This document shows, one piece after another, positions 1-12,989 of a stretch of DNA of 64,000 nucleotides. Each line of letters begins with the position of its first letter. Positions within the stretch are counted from its first letter, which is position 1. Origin of the DNA: Rhodeus uyekii. Its lineage: Eukaryota > Chordata > Actinopteri > Cypriniformes > Acheilognathidae. The translations under genes and the position numbers were made by a program. Below the pieces are notes generated by a model. That model saw only the letters and a list, made by a program, of their open reading frames with translations, ran no database searches and had not been told where the DNA came from. The stretch is taken from positions 518,165-582,164 of the forward strand of contig JAWRVZ010000289.1 in assembly GCA_037043235.1 (NCBI GenBank). The letters run 5' to 3'.

Positions 1-779
1 TATTGCATTGCATTGCGTTTCTAACACTACCAGGATATGCAGAGGTCCCGTGGAACGGTCAATCATTAAACGTCTGTGCAGAGTTTATATAAACCTCCAA
101 TAACACAAAGGCTTCTTTTTTATTGCAGCTTTATGGGGCTTGTGACTTATGTGTGTGCTCGCTCTTCAAAGTTCCTTCTAGGGTGTGTGTACAGCTCACT
201 TCCCAGCTGTCTGTTCACCTACATGCCACACACACACACACACACACACATACACTAGAAGGCCTTTTTTCCAGGTTTCCTAGTTCTATTTCAAAACCTG
301 TTCCCTTGTTAGACAGCATTTTAAGTGCTGGTTTGTAGGTTCTTCCACTGAACTGTTTTGTTATTGTTTCCCAACAAATATCAGCAAACTTTTACAGTTC
401 CTCATGTTTCAAAACAATGAGCTTATGCTGCGTTCGCACCATGTAATAACAGCAATTAGGAAATGGCAACCCATGACGTTGTGTAAGCAGATTTCTGCAT
501 TGTCAACACATCCTTCTAAATGAATCTGCAGCAGTCCGGTTGTGCAAGTAAGAGCTCTGTAAGTTGTTTATGTTCGTTATTATTGCAATGTTATGTGATT
601 TGAGACAGGAGGTAATTTGCAGACTCTGCTCTGATTGCTCAGGTTAATGCGTTTTGGAGGTGTGGCTTTGGAGACGCTGAAGGGAGGATCAGATCTTATG
701 CTTTCAAAGCTAGCTCACTATTGCTAGCCTCTCTGAAACTGACTAACATATTGTTGGTGTGCGATGCGGAAAGCACAAA
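1..779. other. Intergenic DNA, CA microsatellite
   Basis: No gene is supported here. A (CA)12 microsatellite lies at 227-250. The short open frames are compatible with chance. Confidence 0.6.
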
Positions 780-1150
780 GACACTTAAGATCCACTGCTG
801 ATTACTTTTATTCAGACACGAAAACAAAACACTTTAAATGAGAATAGAAAACGGCATTTCTGTGCAAAACTCAAGGAGACGGCATCCACATACAAAGGGA
901 CACGAACACGGTGACGTAACATCTAGTCAGACATGACACAGTCAATGTCAACAACCGACACAGACAAGGGAACACAGGAGGGTATAAATACAAGAGGGGA
1001 TGGACCGCACCTGACTAACAAGGTAAGTGATTGACGAGACAGGTGCAGGAAGGGCATGGGAAAATACACAAAAGGGACTCGGAAGTGAAACATGACACAC
1101 CCGACAGGAAGTGACAAATGACCTTACACACCGGAAGTGCACAGGTGACA
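780..1150 (-). repeat. LTR-like repeat fragment, minus orientation
   Basis: Read on the minus strand this is GT-rich, promoter-like DNA ending in a polyadenylation-type signal (gaataaaag), as in the 3' part of fish retroelement LTRs. Together with the pieces at 1265 and 4160 it suggests a Gypsy-like LTR family. No coding part is attached, so the assignment is tentative. Confidence 0.35.
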
Positions 1151-1264
1151 CAAAAAACAGGACTATGGCTTACACATATAGTATGTGTAATAATACAGTA
1201 TGTTTCCTTTGTGGAGAATACAATTTTAAAATGACATTTGTCAATGTCAAAAATGTCAGAGCTC

Positions 1265-1814
1265 TGTCACGTCAGTTTATGATTTTAGTGTTGTGATTGA
1301 CAGAGCTCTGACATTGCCTCCCTTGTCGTGTCTATGTGAGAGCGTGTGACTTCGTGTGTGCTCTCGTGTCAGCGTCCCTTCATGTAGTCCATGCATGGTT
1401 GGGTGTTTACCAACTGTGCGCCGTCTCATCAGTCCATGTGAACACATGGCGATGCGCGTCAGCATTCGTTGCGTGTTCATGTCTTATTAGCGTGTTCATG
1501 TCTTACCAACCTTGTTTCCCTTAATTATTCCCAGCTGTTTCTGATCATTACCCTTCCTTCTATGTCCTACTTTATCCCTTCGTATTTGCCTTCGTGTGAC
1601 ATCGTTGTCTTTTCATGCCTGTTTCTGTTGGTCCCCATGTCGGTTTGTACCAGTTCTTACCGAGATCCCTGTGTTATGTTTTATTTTTAGTTTATTTGGC
1701 TTGTTATGTTTTCCCCCTCGAGGGCAGTTTCTTTTGTGTGTTTATGTTAATTTTGTTATAAATAAATCCTCCATACCTGCATTCTTGAGTCCTCCGTTAA
1801 TGGTATCCGTGACA
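1265..1814 (+). repeat. Solo-LTR-like repeat
   Basis: The segment begins TGTCACG and ends CGTGACA, the TG...CA pattern of retroviral-type LTRs. It carries an aataaa signal about 50 bp before its end (ataaataaatcc near 1760) in DNA that reads cccctcgagggcag. A related segment with the same cccctcg(a/g)gggcag block lies in reverse at 4160-4300. No target-site duplication or internal domain was seen. Confidence 0.4.
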
Positions 1815-2400
1815 AGGGGTGTCCACTCCTGCTTCTGGAGGTTCATTGTAGGGTTTAGATTCAGCCTTAATTAAACACCAGTGAAACATCTAATCAAGGG
1901 CTTCAAGACCTTTACCAGAAAACTTCAGGCAGGTGAGTTTGAGCAGGTTGGAGCTAAACTCTGTAGGATGTCATCATCCCTCCAGGATCAGCACAGTTTT
2001 AGGATACTGTCTCTGAAGCAGGTGTGCCCAATTGTGCTTCTAGTGAGCCAGGTTCCAGAGGAGTTCTAGTCCTAATTAAACACATTTGAACCAGCACTTA
2101 CAAACTTACAATCAGTTAGAGCTAAACTTAAAGTTTTCAGGTAGGTGCTTTAAAGGCAGATTCTCATGTAGACAATTGAAAGCAGGGCGGGTCATTGGAT
2201 TTTGGAATAGAGCAATGGTTCCTCCTCCTTCCAGTGTAGGGTTCCATGTATACAAGTCTTACAGAAATGTCTAGATATACAATGCAAGCTTATTGTATCG
2301 GACAGGGACTCTATTCTTTCGGCCCCCACATAATATGCACTGATACATCATTGTGTAGCTATAAAAATGACAACCCTCCCCTAAACCCCAGTGTCTTGGT
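1815..2400. repeat. Degenerate palindromic MITE fragments
   Basis: Two related blocks (near 1860-2060 and 2070-2150) share aattaaacac, gttggagctaaact-like and ttcaggcaggt-like pieces. They are of the same type as the complete small MITE at 11816-11985. They appear to be degraded hAT-type non-autonomous copies. No gene is seen. Confidence 0.4.
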
Positions 2401-3090
2401 AGAGATCAATTGATTTGAGGTGATTTTGACCAAAGAACCATTGCTGCCTTTGCACTGAGGTAAAAGTTTTAGCCTCAGCTGTTGCCTCGACACTTCTAAA
2501 TGAAACCCATGGTGGTATAAATGACAAATAATTTAGTTCAAAGACCAACGCATTGAGATGACATTATCAGCATTATCTTGAACGTTTTGTATACTTAACA
2601 GTCTCACTTTAACTGCGCAGATGACAAAGAGGCTTGTATGATTCACGCTTATACTGCACTCAGATATGCATTGTAAATTTCATACAGTTAATAAGACAGA
2701 CGTTGTGTGAATGCTTAACTGAAGACTCCATGTGCTTCCACAGAGTTCGACACGTTGAGAGGTGAAGATGTACTGAGGATCTTAAAAAATGTCTGTGGGC
2801 CGTTTGAAATACTTTGTGGTGCTTGACTTTTATTTTGCCATGATCTGCAGCAGCTGGAACCCTCAACCCTGCATGGTTACAATATTTAGATTATGATTTT
2901 TAATGATGTTTGCTTAGGCAAGCCTTTCATATTGTTTATACAGTACTTGGGGTTGGCAGTATATTAAACTTTGCATTTAATTTGAACCTGGCAAGTGATC
3001 AAATATAGAGTTGCATTAAAAGAGAGAGCCAAAACAAAACACTTTTATAGAGACATGCGGATGAGCTCTATTAGTCTCTATAATCCTCTC
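2400..3090. other. Unassigned intergenic DNA
   Basis: AT-rich non-coding DNA in which I recognise no repeat, gene or RNA. The only open frames are short and have no family features. Confidence 0.5.
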
Positions 3091-3950
3091 TTTGCTCAGG
3101 TTCAGTGGATCTTTTGGATGCCCATATTCAATGTCCCACTTGCTTAGGCATTTATCACCTCAGAGAGACTTTGGTAGATTAATTTTGGTAGACTTTGGTA
3201 GATAAATTGGATCTTGAATTTCAAAATCCTGCTCCACCAACTGTGATGGCATTCAAAGTGGGTAGCAAGAGTTTGGCAAGTACAGCTGAAAAACCTTCAG
3301 AGAGGAAGCAAACCCCCTTGGTTACATTGACCCATCAAGTAGCTAAGCTGGAAAGCACGGTTCAGACCATTCAAGCCTTATTAACAAGGGCACATGTGTC
3401 GGTTTTTCCTTTGCCCTGATACGAGCAGCCAGTTTTTTCCAGAGAGGAACAAGACACCTTGTCTCTTGCAGCTTATAACTTATTAGATAAAGACGAGAAG
3501 GACTATTATGCACCCCATAATGATGGATCAAGTCTGCAAGATCTCAGCACTCTCTCAGCAAGTGGATTGTTTAATGCTAAGCTATCCTGACTTTACAGAG
3601 GGTTTTTTTTCTGCATTTTGGCTGGCTCGGATGGGCCGTATGCTAGTGGCAATGGCTGAGGTGTGGGATAAGGGCATTGGTAACATGCCTCCTCTTGAAC
3701 ACAGACTGCATGCAGTGGGGTGTCTCTCCCAGGACTTTGAGCAAAGTATAAATCATTATGGGCCATCCACACATTGAATGACCATTCATTACACAACCCA
3801 GCACCAACCAAGCTCTCAGCCTGCTCAGTCTAGTCCTGCCTCTAGAAAGCTCACTTACCCATGTGCTAAGTAATCTTGGGTCCCTAGAAGTCATCGCATG
3901 CTGTATGTACTGAGAGGCCAAAGGGCACACATTTTTCATCAAGGGGTATA
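3090..3950 (+). pseudogene. Decayed DIRS-type gag-like fragment
   Basis: Broken reading frames on the + strand start with a peptide like AHIQCPTCLGIYHLRETL. This resembles the Cys-x-x-Cys-Leu-Gly segment in the gag of the DIRS element at 29830 (AYCVACLGLAHAEDAL). Further open pieces (3195-3419, 3508-3777) have gag-like composition but several frameshifts. The link to DIRS is an inference from this short similarity; it could be another retroelement gag. Confidence 0.35.
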
Positions 3951-4159
3951 GGAGCTCTAGTTATCACTCTAATCTCCAATGGCCAACTTTTTTTTGTAAG
4001 TCTTAGGCCACAATTCTTTGAAAGGCCTTGATAGTGTGACTAGTGTGGCCCTCGAGGACTATGGCAGCAAGTTTTGAGCATTTCATGTTTATGAATTACA
4101 ATTACAGCTTGTCTAGGCTAGGGCCTAGCCCAGTATCTCTGGGCATATGTTGTCAAGGT

Positions 4160-5050
4160 TGTGGGGGAGGGAGGAGGCGAGGACTCATGCGTAGGAAGAA
4201 GGCTTTTTTATTTAATGAAAAAAAAAACTAAATTTAAACAAAAACTGCCCCGAGGGGGAAAAACACGAAAGTAGACTAGACTTAAATTAAACTAAACTTG
4301 ACTCGACTAGACAAAACAGGACCAGAATCCGACAAGACAATCCATAGCATTTCAAAGACATTACAACAAAGCAGCACACACAGGGAGAATAAATATGAGG
4401 CATGATGAATGAGAGAGAACAGGTGGGGCAAATCAAACAATAATGAGGTAACAAGGCGGGTGGGGTTACACAATTTACAGGACAAAACAAAACAGGACAC
4501 GAACATGTAGCCAATGAGACACTCATAAACTGTGTGTCCACAAAAAACAAGACGACAAGACAGCGCGCAGCCAGTGAAAACACAAATTGCACACAACACA
4601 AGACAAAACATTGAAAGCATGCAGCCAATGTAAACATGACCCACGTGCTACTAACCCTAACCCTAACAACACAGGACAAAAACACGGAGCATAAATGTCA
4701 GAATCCCAGCACAAAACCAAAACTGAACAAGACTGAAGTGCCGGGATCGAACATAATGCCTCGCACACAAGACACAGGCAGGAGGGCGTGCAATTCAAGA
4801 ACGCTTGAAACCGCGTGCCCGCACAGAGACACAACAATGTAGTAGTGCCACAGCTCTCCAACAAAACATGAGAAAACTAGACCGTGTGGCAGAACCCTGA
4901 CCACCAGAGACAAGACACCGAACAACAAACAGGAACATGACAACAGATAGCACAAGACAGATACATGATAACCGAACAAGACAGGAAAAAAAACAAAAAA
5001 AAACAAAGACAATGAGGGGAGGAAGGGGGGAGCCAAGTCCACCAAAAAAC
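4160..5050 (-). repeat. LTR-like repeat, minus orientation
   Basis: On the minus strand the right-hand part reads cccctcggggcag followed by a T-rich and aataaa-like stretch and gagtcctcg. This matches the layout of the LTR-like repeat ending at 1814. The rest is rich in acaagac and aggacaaaac strings on the + strand. Long minus-strand open frames here are low-complexity and Cys/Leu rich and are not taken as genes. Confidence 0.35.
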
Positions 5051-5099
5051 TAAACTAAAGAGTCTTAACAGTATATAAAACAGCCAAATAGATTCCAAG

Positions 5100-5460
5100 G
5101 AGGGGCGGGAGGGTTGAGCCAGAGAGGCGCGGGCAGTTCGGGCTTCCTAGCTGATGGTCAGGGTGGTGCCGGAGGGGTACATCAGGCGGGCTCTGGCGAA
5201 TCTGTAGTCCTGGCTGAGGGCCAGGGCAGTGCCGAAGGGACGGACCAGATGGGCTCATGCAGAACTCGAGTCCTGGCAGACCTTGGGTCGGTGCCGGCAG
5301 GACCTTCTGCTCGAGGGTGGTCTCTAGGGCTGGTGGATCGGAGGAAGCCCTCTTCTTCGTTCTTGCGCTTTCGAGGGCGTCAAGGTGGCACAGAGTCTGG
5401 CCTCCTGACCAGCAGCGGGCTCTGGGACGGCCTCCTGACACGTACATATGTCCTGCGGCC
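5100..5460. repeat. GC-rich imperfect tandem repeat, about 60 bp unit
   Basis: Three diverged units each contain a tcct(a/g)gc(t/a)ga-like start followed by cagg(g)(t/c)(g/a)gtgcc. The block is much more GC-rich than both flanks and ends at an A-rich tract (5476-5500). It lies next to the LTR-like repeat and may be its internal remnant. Open frames exist on both strands, but no domain is recognised. Confidence 0.4.
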
Positions 5461-7215
5461 TTTCCTCACAATATCAAAATAAAAAAAATAAAAAAAATGA
5501 TAGTTGTGGGAAAAGAGCAGTTAAAAAAGCATCTGATCATAGTGATGTGGATCTGTTCGCACAAGCTCTACAATTCAATACTCCAGTAAAGTCTTGTCAC
5601 GTTGATTTATATATGATTATGATTATACATGATTTTTAATGAACAGCAAACAAACTTTGTTTTTGCCGGATTTCGTTCTGCGCATTTCGCTTAAATGGTA
5701 TTTTTGCCTTAACACTCTCGATGACTTTGTAAAGCTCTTCTATTAAAAAAGCATCAGTAATTATCACAGGACAAAGCTTTTTTTAATGGATTGTCTGGTG
5801 CTGGTCATCACCAGTTGTAAACAATCCAGGTTAAAAAGGTTGTCAAATATATGAACAATAAATAATCTGAACAAAAACCAGCTTTGTATAGAAGACAAAT
5901 TTACACTATAAAAAGACTGAATAATACAAGGGGTCACACTGTTCTTTAAAGCATGTTTACTTCAGAGAGAGGATTTGCATTCAAACACAGCATCTCTTTT
6001 TGACAGTCAAGATGATTTGCAGACTCTATTGAAGAAATGCCAGCATAATTTAGCAGGCAAATGTTGAACACACATGCTTTATCAAAGATGAAGCTGCAAT
6101 GAGTTCACTTTGAGCATCAAAGACACATATGCGGGTACTAGAAATATATGACAGATATGAGAACTAGATCATTGTAATATGATTTCCAGATCTTCTGTCT
6201 TTGTGTGCTTTATGACAACGGTTCCAATAAGCAAGAGTTTAACTAGATTTTTAAGGATATTTGCTTCTGCAAAACGTGCCTCTACAATGCTTGTGTGTTG
6301 TGGGTGATTATTTACTGAGAAAAGTCTTACCTACCTTTTGTTGTCTACATCAGGGGTGGGCAAGTCTGGGCCTCGAGATCCACTTTCCTGCAAACTTAGC
6401 TGCTTTCACACTAGCACATTTGATATCAGAGTTCAGATGTGAACGCTGCTTTCTGATCTCAGGTGTGCACTCACAAGGCATGGAGTTCAGATCAACTCCA
6501 GTATGGAAAATTTAAGATGCATTTTCATTGATTTAGTCCACAAGCACACCTCTCGCAAGAATGAGGGTAGCTGTGATTTCGACTGTAGTTCGATTGCTTT
6601 AGTACAATTCAGCAAAGTTTGAATTACTTGTTTTGGTATGCTTTTTTTACAACATGTAGAGTGATGAATGAATGATCACGTATTATTAGAGTGGGTGGTG
6701 AGAAGGCAGAGTCTCACTGCAGTCTGGGACACATTCAGGACAGATGAGTGTTTTCATTGCACATGCAATATAGCTTCATGTCATCACACGTGGTTTCAGT
6801 GATTCAATCACAAAATGTTTTAGACCCAATTTAATCTTGCAGAGCCAGACCTTAGCCAGTAACTAAGGGATTCAATAACAGCTTCCATTGGGGAAGGACT
6901 GCCCAAGAGGACATGTAAAGCAACCAATCACAGTTTATTTTGTTCCATATCATGTTTAGGAGCATGAAAATAAGTCAAAGTAAACGATGCATCTAATGAA
7001 TGCATCATGCATCTAATAAATTATTACTTTAAGAGTGTTGTGGAAAGTTTAATGCAACAATGGTGCTCTGAACTTCACATACTTTTGAAATTTCATCGTT
7101 TAGTTGATAAGTTGATAAGTGCTCAACAGTAAACATAGGGGGTTTCTTATTCCATAAGGGGGTTTGGCATAATGACGGCTTAGTTTCCAGCTGAAACATT
7201 AAGAATGCAACACAC
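5461..7215. other. Unassigned intergenic DNA with MITE fragment
   Basis: An A-rich tract lies at 5476-5510. Around 6352-6410 there is a hAT-type MITE end (aggggtgggcaagtctgggc). The remainder is AT-rich with no gene or RNA that I can support. Confidence 0.45.
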
Positions 7216-7225
7216 ACTTAATCAA

Positions 7226-9060
7226 ATCAACAACAACAACAACAAACTTTATTTATAAAGCACTATAAAACTACCGAAGTAGACCAAAGTGCTGTACAGA
7301 AAGAATAAAAATAATAGAATAAAATAATAATACATAAAAAATAAAGTCACAAAATGTCAACTTCAAGTGATAAAAGCCAAGGAAAAAAGGTGATTTAAAA
7401 GAGATTTAAAATGAGACATTGAAGTGGCCTGTCTAATGTGCAGTGGCAGGTCATTACACTTTTTTTGTGCTGCCACCGCAAAAGCACGATCCCCTCTTAG
7501 TTTTCGCCCAGTTTTGGGCACTTTCAGGAGCAGTTGATCAGCTGACCTGAGAGAACGGGTGGGAGTGTATGGAACAAGTAGCTCAGAAATATATGGTGAG
7601 GCAAGACCATTTAGAGATTTAAAAACAAATAAAAGAATTTTAATGAATTTAATGAATTTTAATGAATCCTGAACTGTACAGGCAACCAGTGTAAGGAGGC
7701 TAAGATGGGGGAAACATTCTCATGTTTACGAGCTCCCGTAACCAGACGAGCTTTAGCGTTCTGAACCAGTTGCAGACGGGCAACAGAAGACCCACTGACC
7801 CCCACATACAGAGCATTACAGTACTCCAGCCGGGTAGTAACAAAGGTGTGTATTACTGTCTCAAAATGTTGCCTTTGAAGAAATGGCTTTATTTTGGCCA
7901 AAGCTCGACTTAACCACAGCCCTGATCTGACTGTCGAGCTTAAGGTCAGAGTCCATTTTAACCCCTAAATTTGTGATGGTAGGCTTGATATACTGAGCCA
8001 AAGCACCCAACTCAACAGAACGGGTCCCAGTGGTGTCACCAAAAATCATTACTTCGATTTTGTTTGCAATAACACTAAAAAGATTTATAGCCATCCAGGC
8101 CTTTATATCCTCAAGACACTCCAACAGTGGACCAACAGTGTCATTCTTTTTGAGAGGCACGTAGATCTGACTATCATCCGCATAACAGTGAAATGACAAG
8201 CCATGCTTCCTAATTATTGAGCCAAGAGGCAGCAAGCAAAGAGAGAAGAGCAGAGGGCCCAAAACTGAACCCTGCAGGACTCCACAAGAGAGGGGTGCAG
8301 AGGAGGACTCAAAGTTCCCGTAACTGACACAGAAAGTCCTCCCTTCCAAATAAGACCTGAACCATTGGAGTGCAGTGCCCTTTATGCCCACCCAGCTCTC
8401 CAAACGAGAATTTCATGGTCCAGTGTCGAATGCAGCAGTTAAATCAAGAAGCACAAGAACTACACACTCTCCAGCATCAGTTGCTAAATAAATATCATTA
8501 AAAACCTTAAGAAGAGCAGATTCTGTGCTGTGAAGAGATTTAAAACCAGACTGGAAAACTTCAAGAATATTGTGATCTTTAAAAAAAGCCATTAAATCAG
8601 CCACAAAGCTGCAAACATTTCTTTCTAAAACTTTAGAAATAAAAGGAAGTTTTGAAATGGGCCTGAAATTTGACAAATCTGCATGATCCAGACCTGACTT
8701 TTTGATCAGGGGATGCACTATTGCATGTTTAAAACTCTCAGGGACCACACCTGAGGATAGAATGCTGTTTACAATTTCGAGAACCGTCGGCCCTAGAGTG
8801 GAAAAAAAACCCTTAAACAATCGAGCAGGGACAGCATCAAGTGGAGAACCTGAGGGCATTAGCTTACTAACATTTTCATGTAACACAAACAGAGTCACAG
8901 GCTCAAATTGATCAAAAATATCAGTGCAAAGAACAGAGATTGAGGGGTCATAAGCAGCAGGTGGAATTAGAGCCGTAGTGGACGAGACCTCTTTGAAACT
9001 CCCAAAGTGTTTCCCATTTAGTGTGCTTTTTTTTTTTGCATCAGGCGTTTGGCTACTGGT
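7226..9060 (-). mobile_element. Decayed L2-type LINE, reverse transcriptase part
   Basis: Minus-strand frames at 8413-8898, 7861-8403 and 7659-7901 together cover most of an L2/CR1-superfamily reverse transcriptase. In order these hold LLDLTAAFDT, GIKGTALQWFRSYLEGR, CGVLQGSVLGPLLFS, the catalytic FHCYADDSQIY (YADD at 8173-8184) and the C-terminal LQLVQNAKARLVTGARKHE and ASLHWLPVQFRI. The first two frames are separated by a small deletion after AAFDT, and more stops follow downstream, so it is inactive. The endonuclease domain is missing (5' truncation, as is usual for LINEs). The 3' end near 7226 is marked by acaacaacaac repeats. Confidence 0.85.
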
Positions 9061-9220
9061 CCGTCGCTGTGATATCTGAGGTTGAGACTAGACCCCATTT
9101 ACACCTGTATTTAGTGCTAACCACTTGTGATTCGGTCACAAAAAACAGATGTTATCTCAAGGTGTAAATGGTGTTTGTTCTAATTACAAGGGACGTTTTG
9201 AATAAATAAAAAAAATTATC

Positions 9221-10082
9221 CAGTGGAATCCACTTATCTTGACCTCGGTTAACTCGCCAAACCTATTTTGTCGACGTTTGTGAAGTGGAACTGCCAAATT
9301 CCCTATTTGTCTTAGCATTTTCTTATCGGTTATGTTGATTCTTTTATGTCGCCGAACCCTGATATCTCGATTACAAAAGAGGGACAAATTCTCCACTTCA
9401 CATGGTTATCTCGTGAGTAATGATCGTACCGAGTTCACTGCGCATGCGCTGAATTTGTGTTGCACGTGGATCAGTCCGTATGGTCTCTCACTCCAGTGAC
9501 GCTTCACTCACAGTGCAGAACTCGCGGAAGTGGCGGAAAAATCAAGCCTTACAGATGCTATCTTGGAAGAGGCACAGGAGTTCAGCATCACTGTCCAGGA
9601 ATTCCCAGATTACACTGACATCGACAAACACGTCGTTACTGATAGAAGCTTTTGTTTTCAAGCAGACCGTTAAAGGCAAAAAGCAACAAAGCATTTTAGA
9701 GTTTGTAAAGAAACCATAGTAACCGCGTGTGCAATACTTTCAGAACTGTGTGCGAGAGAAATGACTGTTTTGAGCGAATGTGTTTATGTGTGTGTGACTG
9801 TGTTTACGCTGTGAGTGAAATAGTGAAATGTTGGAGAATATAATTAAAGGTTTGTATGGAGAATGGAAGGTGTTTTTATTGTATTCTGGTAAATCTCTGC
9901 TGTTAGTTGCTGCACATATGCCTTTTGTTGTTAGCAAACATATACAGTGTGTGTACATTTATATAGCATGCTGATCGCTTCATCAAACAAATCGCCATAT
10001 TGGTTTTTGGTTATCTCAATCATCGGTTATCTCAACGCTTTTTTGCAACGCCCGAGGCCGTCGACATAACGGGATTCCACTG
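9221..10082 (+). mobile_element. Tigger-like (pogo) DNA transposon remnant
   Basis: The element is bounded by inverted repeats: CAGTGGAATCC at the left and GGATTCCACTG at 10072-10082 on the right, next to TA on the right. The left subterminal part (ttatcttgacctcggttaac) and right part (gaggccgtcgacataac) continue the pairing with mismatches. Inside, 9500-9717 encodes in two frames an acidic stretch (DAILEEAQEFSITVQEF) and a lysine-rich end (GKKQQSILEFVKKP). These look like the C-terminus of a Tigger/jerky-type transposase. The catalytic core is deleted. Confidence 0.65.
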
Positions 10083-11810
10083 TATATAGTACATCAACCA
10101 CTTAAAACTCAAAAAGCAGTTCTATGGAACTTTTTCTAATATGTTTGTGGCAGATGGACACAAATGTCCTTCTATATTGATGCTTTGGAAGGTAAAATCC
10201 TTCTGATCACTCAGAGAGCAAGTATAGTTTTCCTCACCAAAATGCATGATTGAAGGTGTCATTTGTGCAGGACGAGTTATCCAAAGAAATAATATTATGT
10301 TATATTAGGTTGTGCTTTTGACCACGTTCTCTCTCCATCTCTCTGTTTATGTCTGTCTTCACCCCTCCCCCACTTATTTCCTGCAGTCTATCCCTCATTA
10401 GTCTCACTGAGGCTGGTTCACACCTCGTTGCCACCTCTATTCATTGCCGTATTTGGTGATAACCCCCCTTTAGTAGCTCAATGGGACCCTTTCAGATTCA
10501 TCTGCGTGCTTGCTTGCCTGAAGAACAAGACGGGGTTAACAGACAAATAGATCGATTTATTCCTAGGCTTTGCTGAAAAGAACACTTCCTCACTTCAGGA
10601 AATGTATCTTTTGAGTCTTTCCAGCATCTGGTCTCATAAGTAGGGTTGGGATGACTAAACCACTTGATAGTTAATGCATAGTAGGGATTTATAGTCCTTT
10701 CTCTGTCACCAGGAACATAATAATGTTAAAGTAATGTTTCAATAAAACATTGTGTCAAAATAAAAGAAAAACATCAGTCCTGAGGCGCTATTGAAACCTA
10801 AACAGTGTGTCACACATGCATCTGCTGTCTCCTTCTTGGACTTTGCTGTTGTTTAGAGAGCAAATTGGGTCAATAAAGATTTTAGTAGACAGAAAATTGT
10901 CACCTCAAGCCCTCTGGTGAAACCTTACAACCGTGAACACGACATTGGCAAACAAATAACCAGTGTTCGAATTGATGTTTCAGAAGAAACTGTTCAGTTG
11001 TTTCTTAGAACGGTTATGTCACACTTAACTTGCAATATTTGTATCTTTACCTTTTAAAATCTTTAATCATATATTTTAATACAGGTTGACAAGATGGGAC
11101 ATCCACACAATCCACCCCCCAGCCCCCAACAATGGCCGAACACTGATGTTTTCTATGCAATAGCACCCTTGAACTAACTGAAGCGCGAATAAAAGAGGAG
11201 ATGTTATCTGGAGCTTGATCGAACCTTTTCCTGCTGTTGAGATAATACGTTTGCAGACTCTTGACTTTGTTGTGGTCATCTTCACTATGCAAACACAAAC
11301 CGTGTTAGGGGTGTGTGGACATTGTTGTCACACATGCATACACACATGAAGAATGAACGGAACAGCTTTATCTATGGAGGATAAAGGAATGAGACTTATC
11401 AGTCGGGCTGCATCTAATAACATCTATCAAGCATTTGGAATGTTACAATGATGCACAATGTGGACGTTAAATGTTCAAAATATAAATAAGAGTTCCCCCC
11501 CCTTTTTAAATAGCCAATAGCGTTTAGTTTATATCACAGCTCAGAGCCGTTGAGTTTGAGAAAGCTAGAGTTTCCTCCTATCCTAACCATTTCTCCTCCA
11601 TATGTCTTTAAAATACAGCATTCAGTGCAGAATTCAAACAGGTTCGATACGTTTTCTGATCTGACTGACTCGATCGTATGATCCGCTCTGGTCTGTCGTG
11701 TCTCTGGACTGAAGCTGCAGCGGTTTACTGACACTAACATGAAACCAGACTTCATTCCTCCCAATGAAAGCATATTTACACTGTCTGAATCGCTCCCTAT
11801 CCCCTATATC
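10083..11810. other. Unassigned intergenic DNA
   Basis: No gene, RNA or recognised repeat. Mixed-composition non-coding DNA within 3 kb of fgfr1 exon 1. Confidence 0.45.
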
Positions 11811-11814
11811 TGGG

Positions 11815-11986
11815 GTGCCCAGTCCTGTTACTGGAGATCTACCTTCCTGCAAAGTTCAGCTCCAACCCCGATTCCACAACTGAATCAGCTGAAAAAGCTC
11901 TTCAACAGCTCGTGATAATTGCAGACAGGTGTGTTTGGTCAGGGTTGGATCTGAAGTCATCAGGAACAGGATTGGGCACCCCTGCC
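11815..11986. mobile_element. Small hAT-type MITE
   Basis: About 170 bp bounded by near-perfect inverted ends, ggggtgcccagtcctgtt at the left and aacaggattgggcacccc at the right. Fragments of the same kind occur near 2020 and 6352. It has no coding capacity. Confidence 0.6.
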
Positions 11987-12059
11987 CTGTATAGGTGAAC
12001 GAGATTTCATCAAGTACAACATGTTCCTTGATCAACATCTTTGTTTATCCTGGAAGAAC

Positions 12060-12800
12060 ATCAGTGAATGTATGAACATGTGACAGATTTCAGTCGCAGC
12101 TTCAGACTCTATTTATAATAAAGGCTTCAGATTCAAGCCAGCATTTGATTGATCAGAAATTCTGATAAGGAGCTGAAGAGTGATGTCATCAAAATCATTA
12201 CTCCTTTTTTATATGTATTCGCTATCCCCTATATAGTGACTATGTGCTGTAGGGGATTTACAGCTAAGACCCGAGGACCAGATATGTTGAATGAAGACCA
12301 GGAGTCAGAAGTGCAGTCAATAGAAGACATTTTAGTGAAGTTTAGTTTGCAGTTTCATCAGCAGAAGCTTCAGGTCTCACAAGGAGTTCGTAGGCCGCCC
12401 CACTTACAATAACATTGTTACAGCAATTATACTCTAACAGAGGGTGCTAACTACGACGGTTAAATTATTCTGATTTGCTAAGAAAGAAAGAAAGAAAAAC
12501 AAAACTAGTAATTTTCCACACAAGATCAGACAGTCTGAAGCATATCTCCGTTGATCAAATGGTTGACGGGTTCGTGACGAAAATCTGATGAGTGATGTCA
12601 TCAAAATCCTTGATCCATTTTAATATTTATTCCCTGTCCCCTATTTAGTGAATTATGTGCCATTCACCATGTAGAAAACAGTAAATCTGAACAAACAGCC
12701 GATTTCAGCGTCTGTTTATAATGAAGGGGGCGTGGCTTCCGATTCCAGAGAGCATTTGATTGGTCAGAAAATCTGAAGAGTGATTTATATTGGCATAGGT
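12060..12800. repeat. Diverged direct repeats upstream of fgfr1
   Basis: Blocks recur: agagtgatgtcatcaaaatc (near 12177 and 12590), catttgattg(a/g)tcagaaa (12142 and 12747), and tcccctat(a/t)tagtga (12230 and 12637). Together they form two to three diverged copies of a segment of about 440 bp or less. A related cccctatatctgg lies at 11800. An origin by tandem duplication of an older repeat is inferred. Confidence 0.5.
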
Positions 12801-12989
12801 GACTGTACGTTTTGAATGTTTGTATCTCTTAATGTGAGTTTTGTCATTGTTTTGGAGCGCACTAGCTTGTGGATAACAGTGAGGATAACATGTTCATACT
12901 AAAAGACAACAACTTTTGATTTCATGGTGACTTTAATTAGTCTGAAACTTTTTTCATAATGCAATGTAATATAATTTCAAAAGGTATGC

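Noticed and set aside
4651..4667. Telomere-like (CTAACC) repeats
   Set aside because: Only about two and a half units; too short for an interstitial telomere.
4282..5098. Series of minus-strand ORFs rich in Cys, Leu and Phe
   Set aside because: They lie in an LTR-like repeat, overlap each other in several frames and show no domain.
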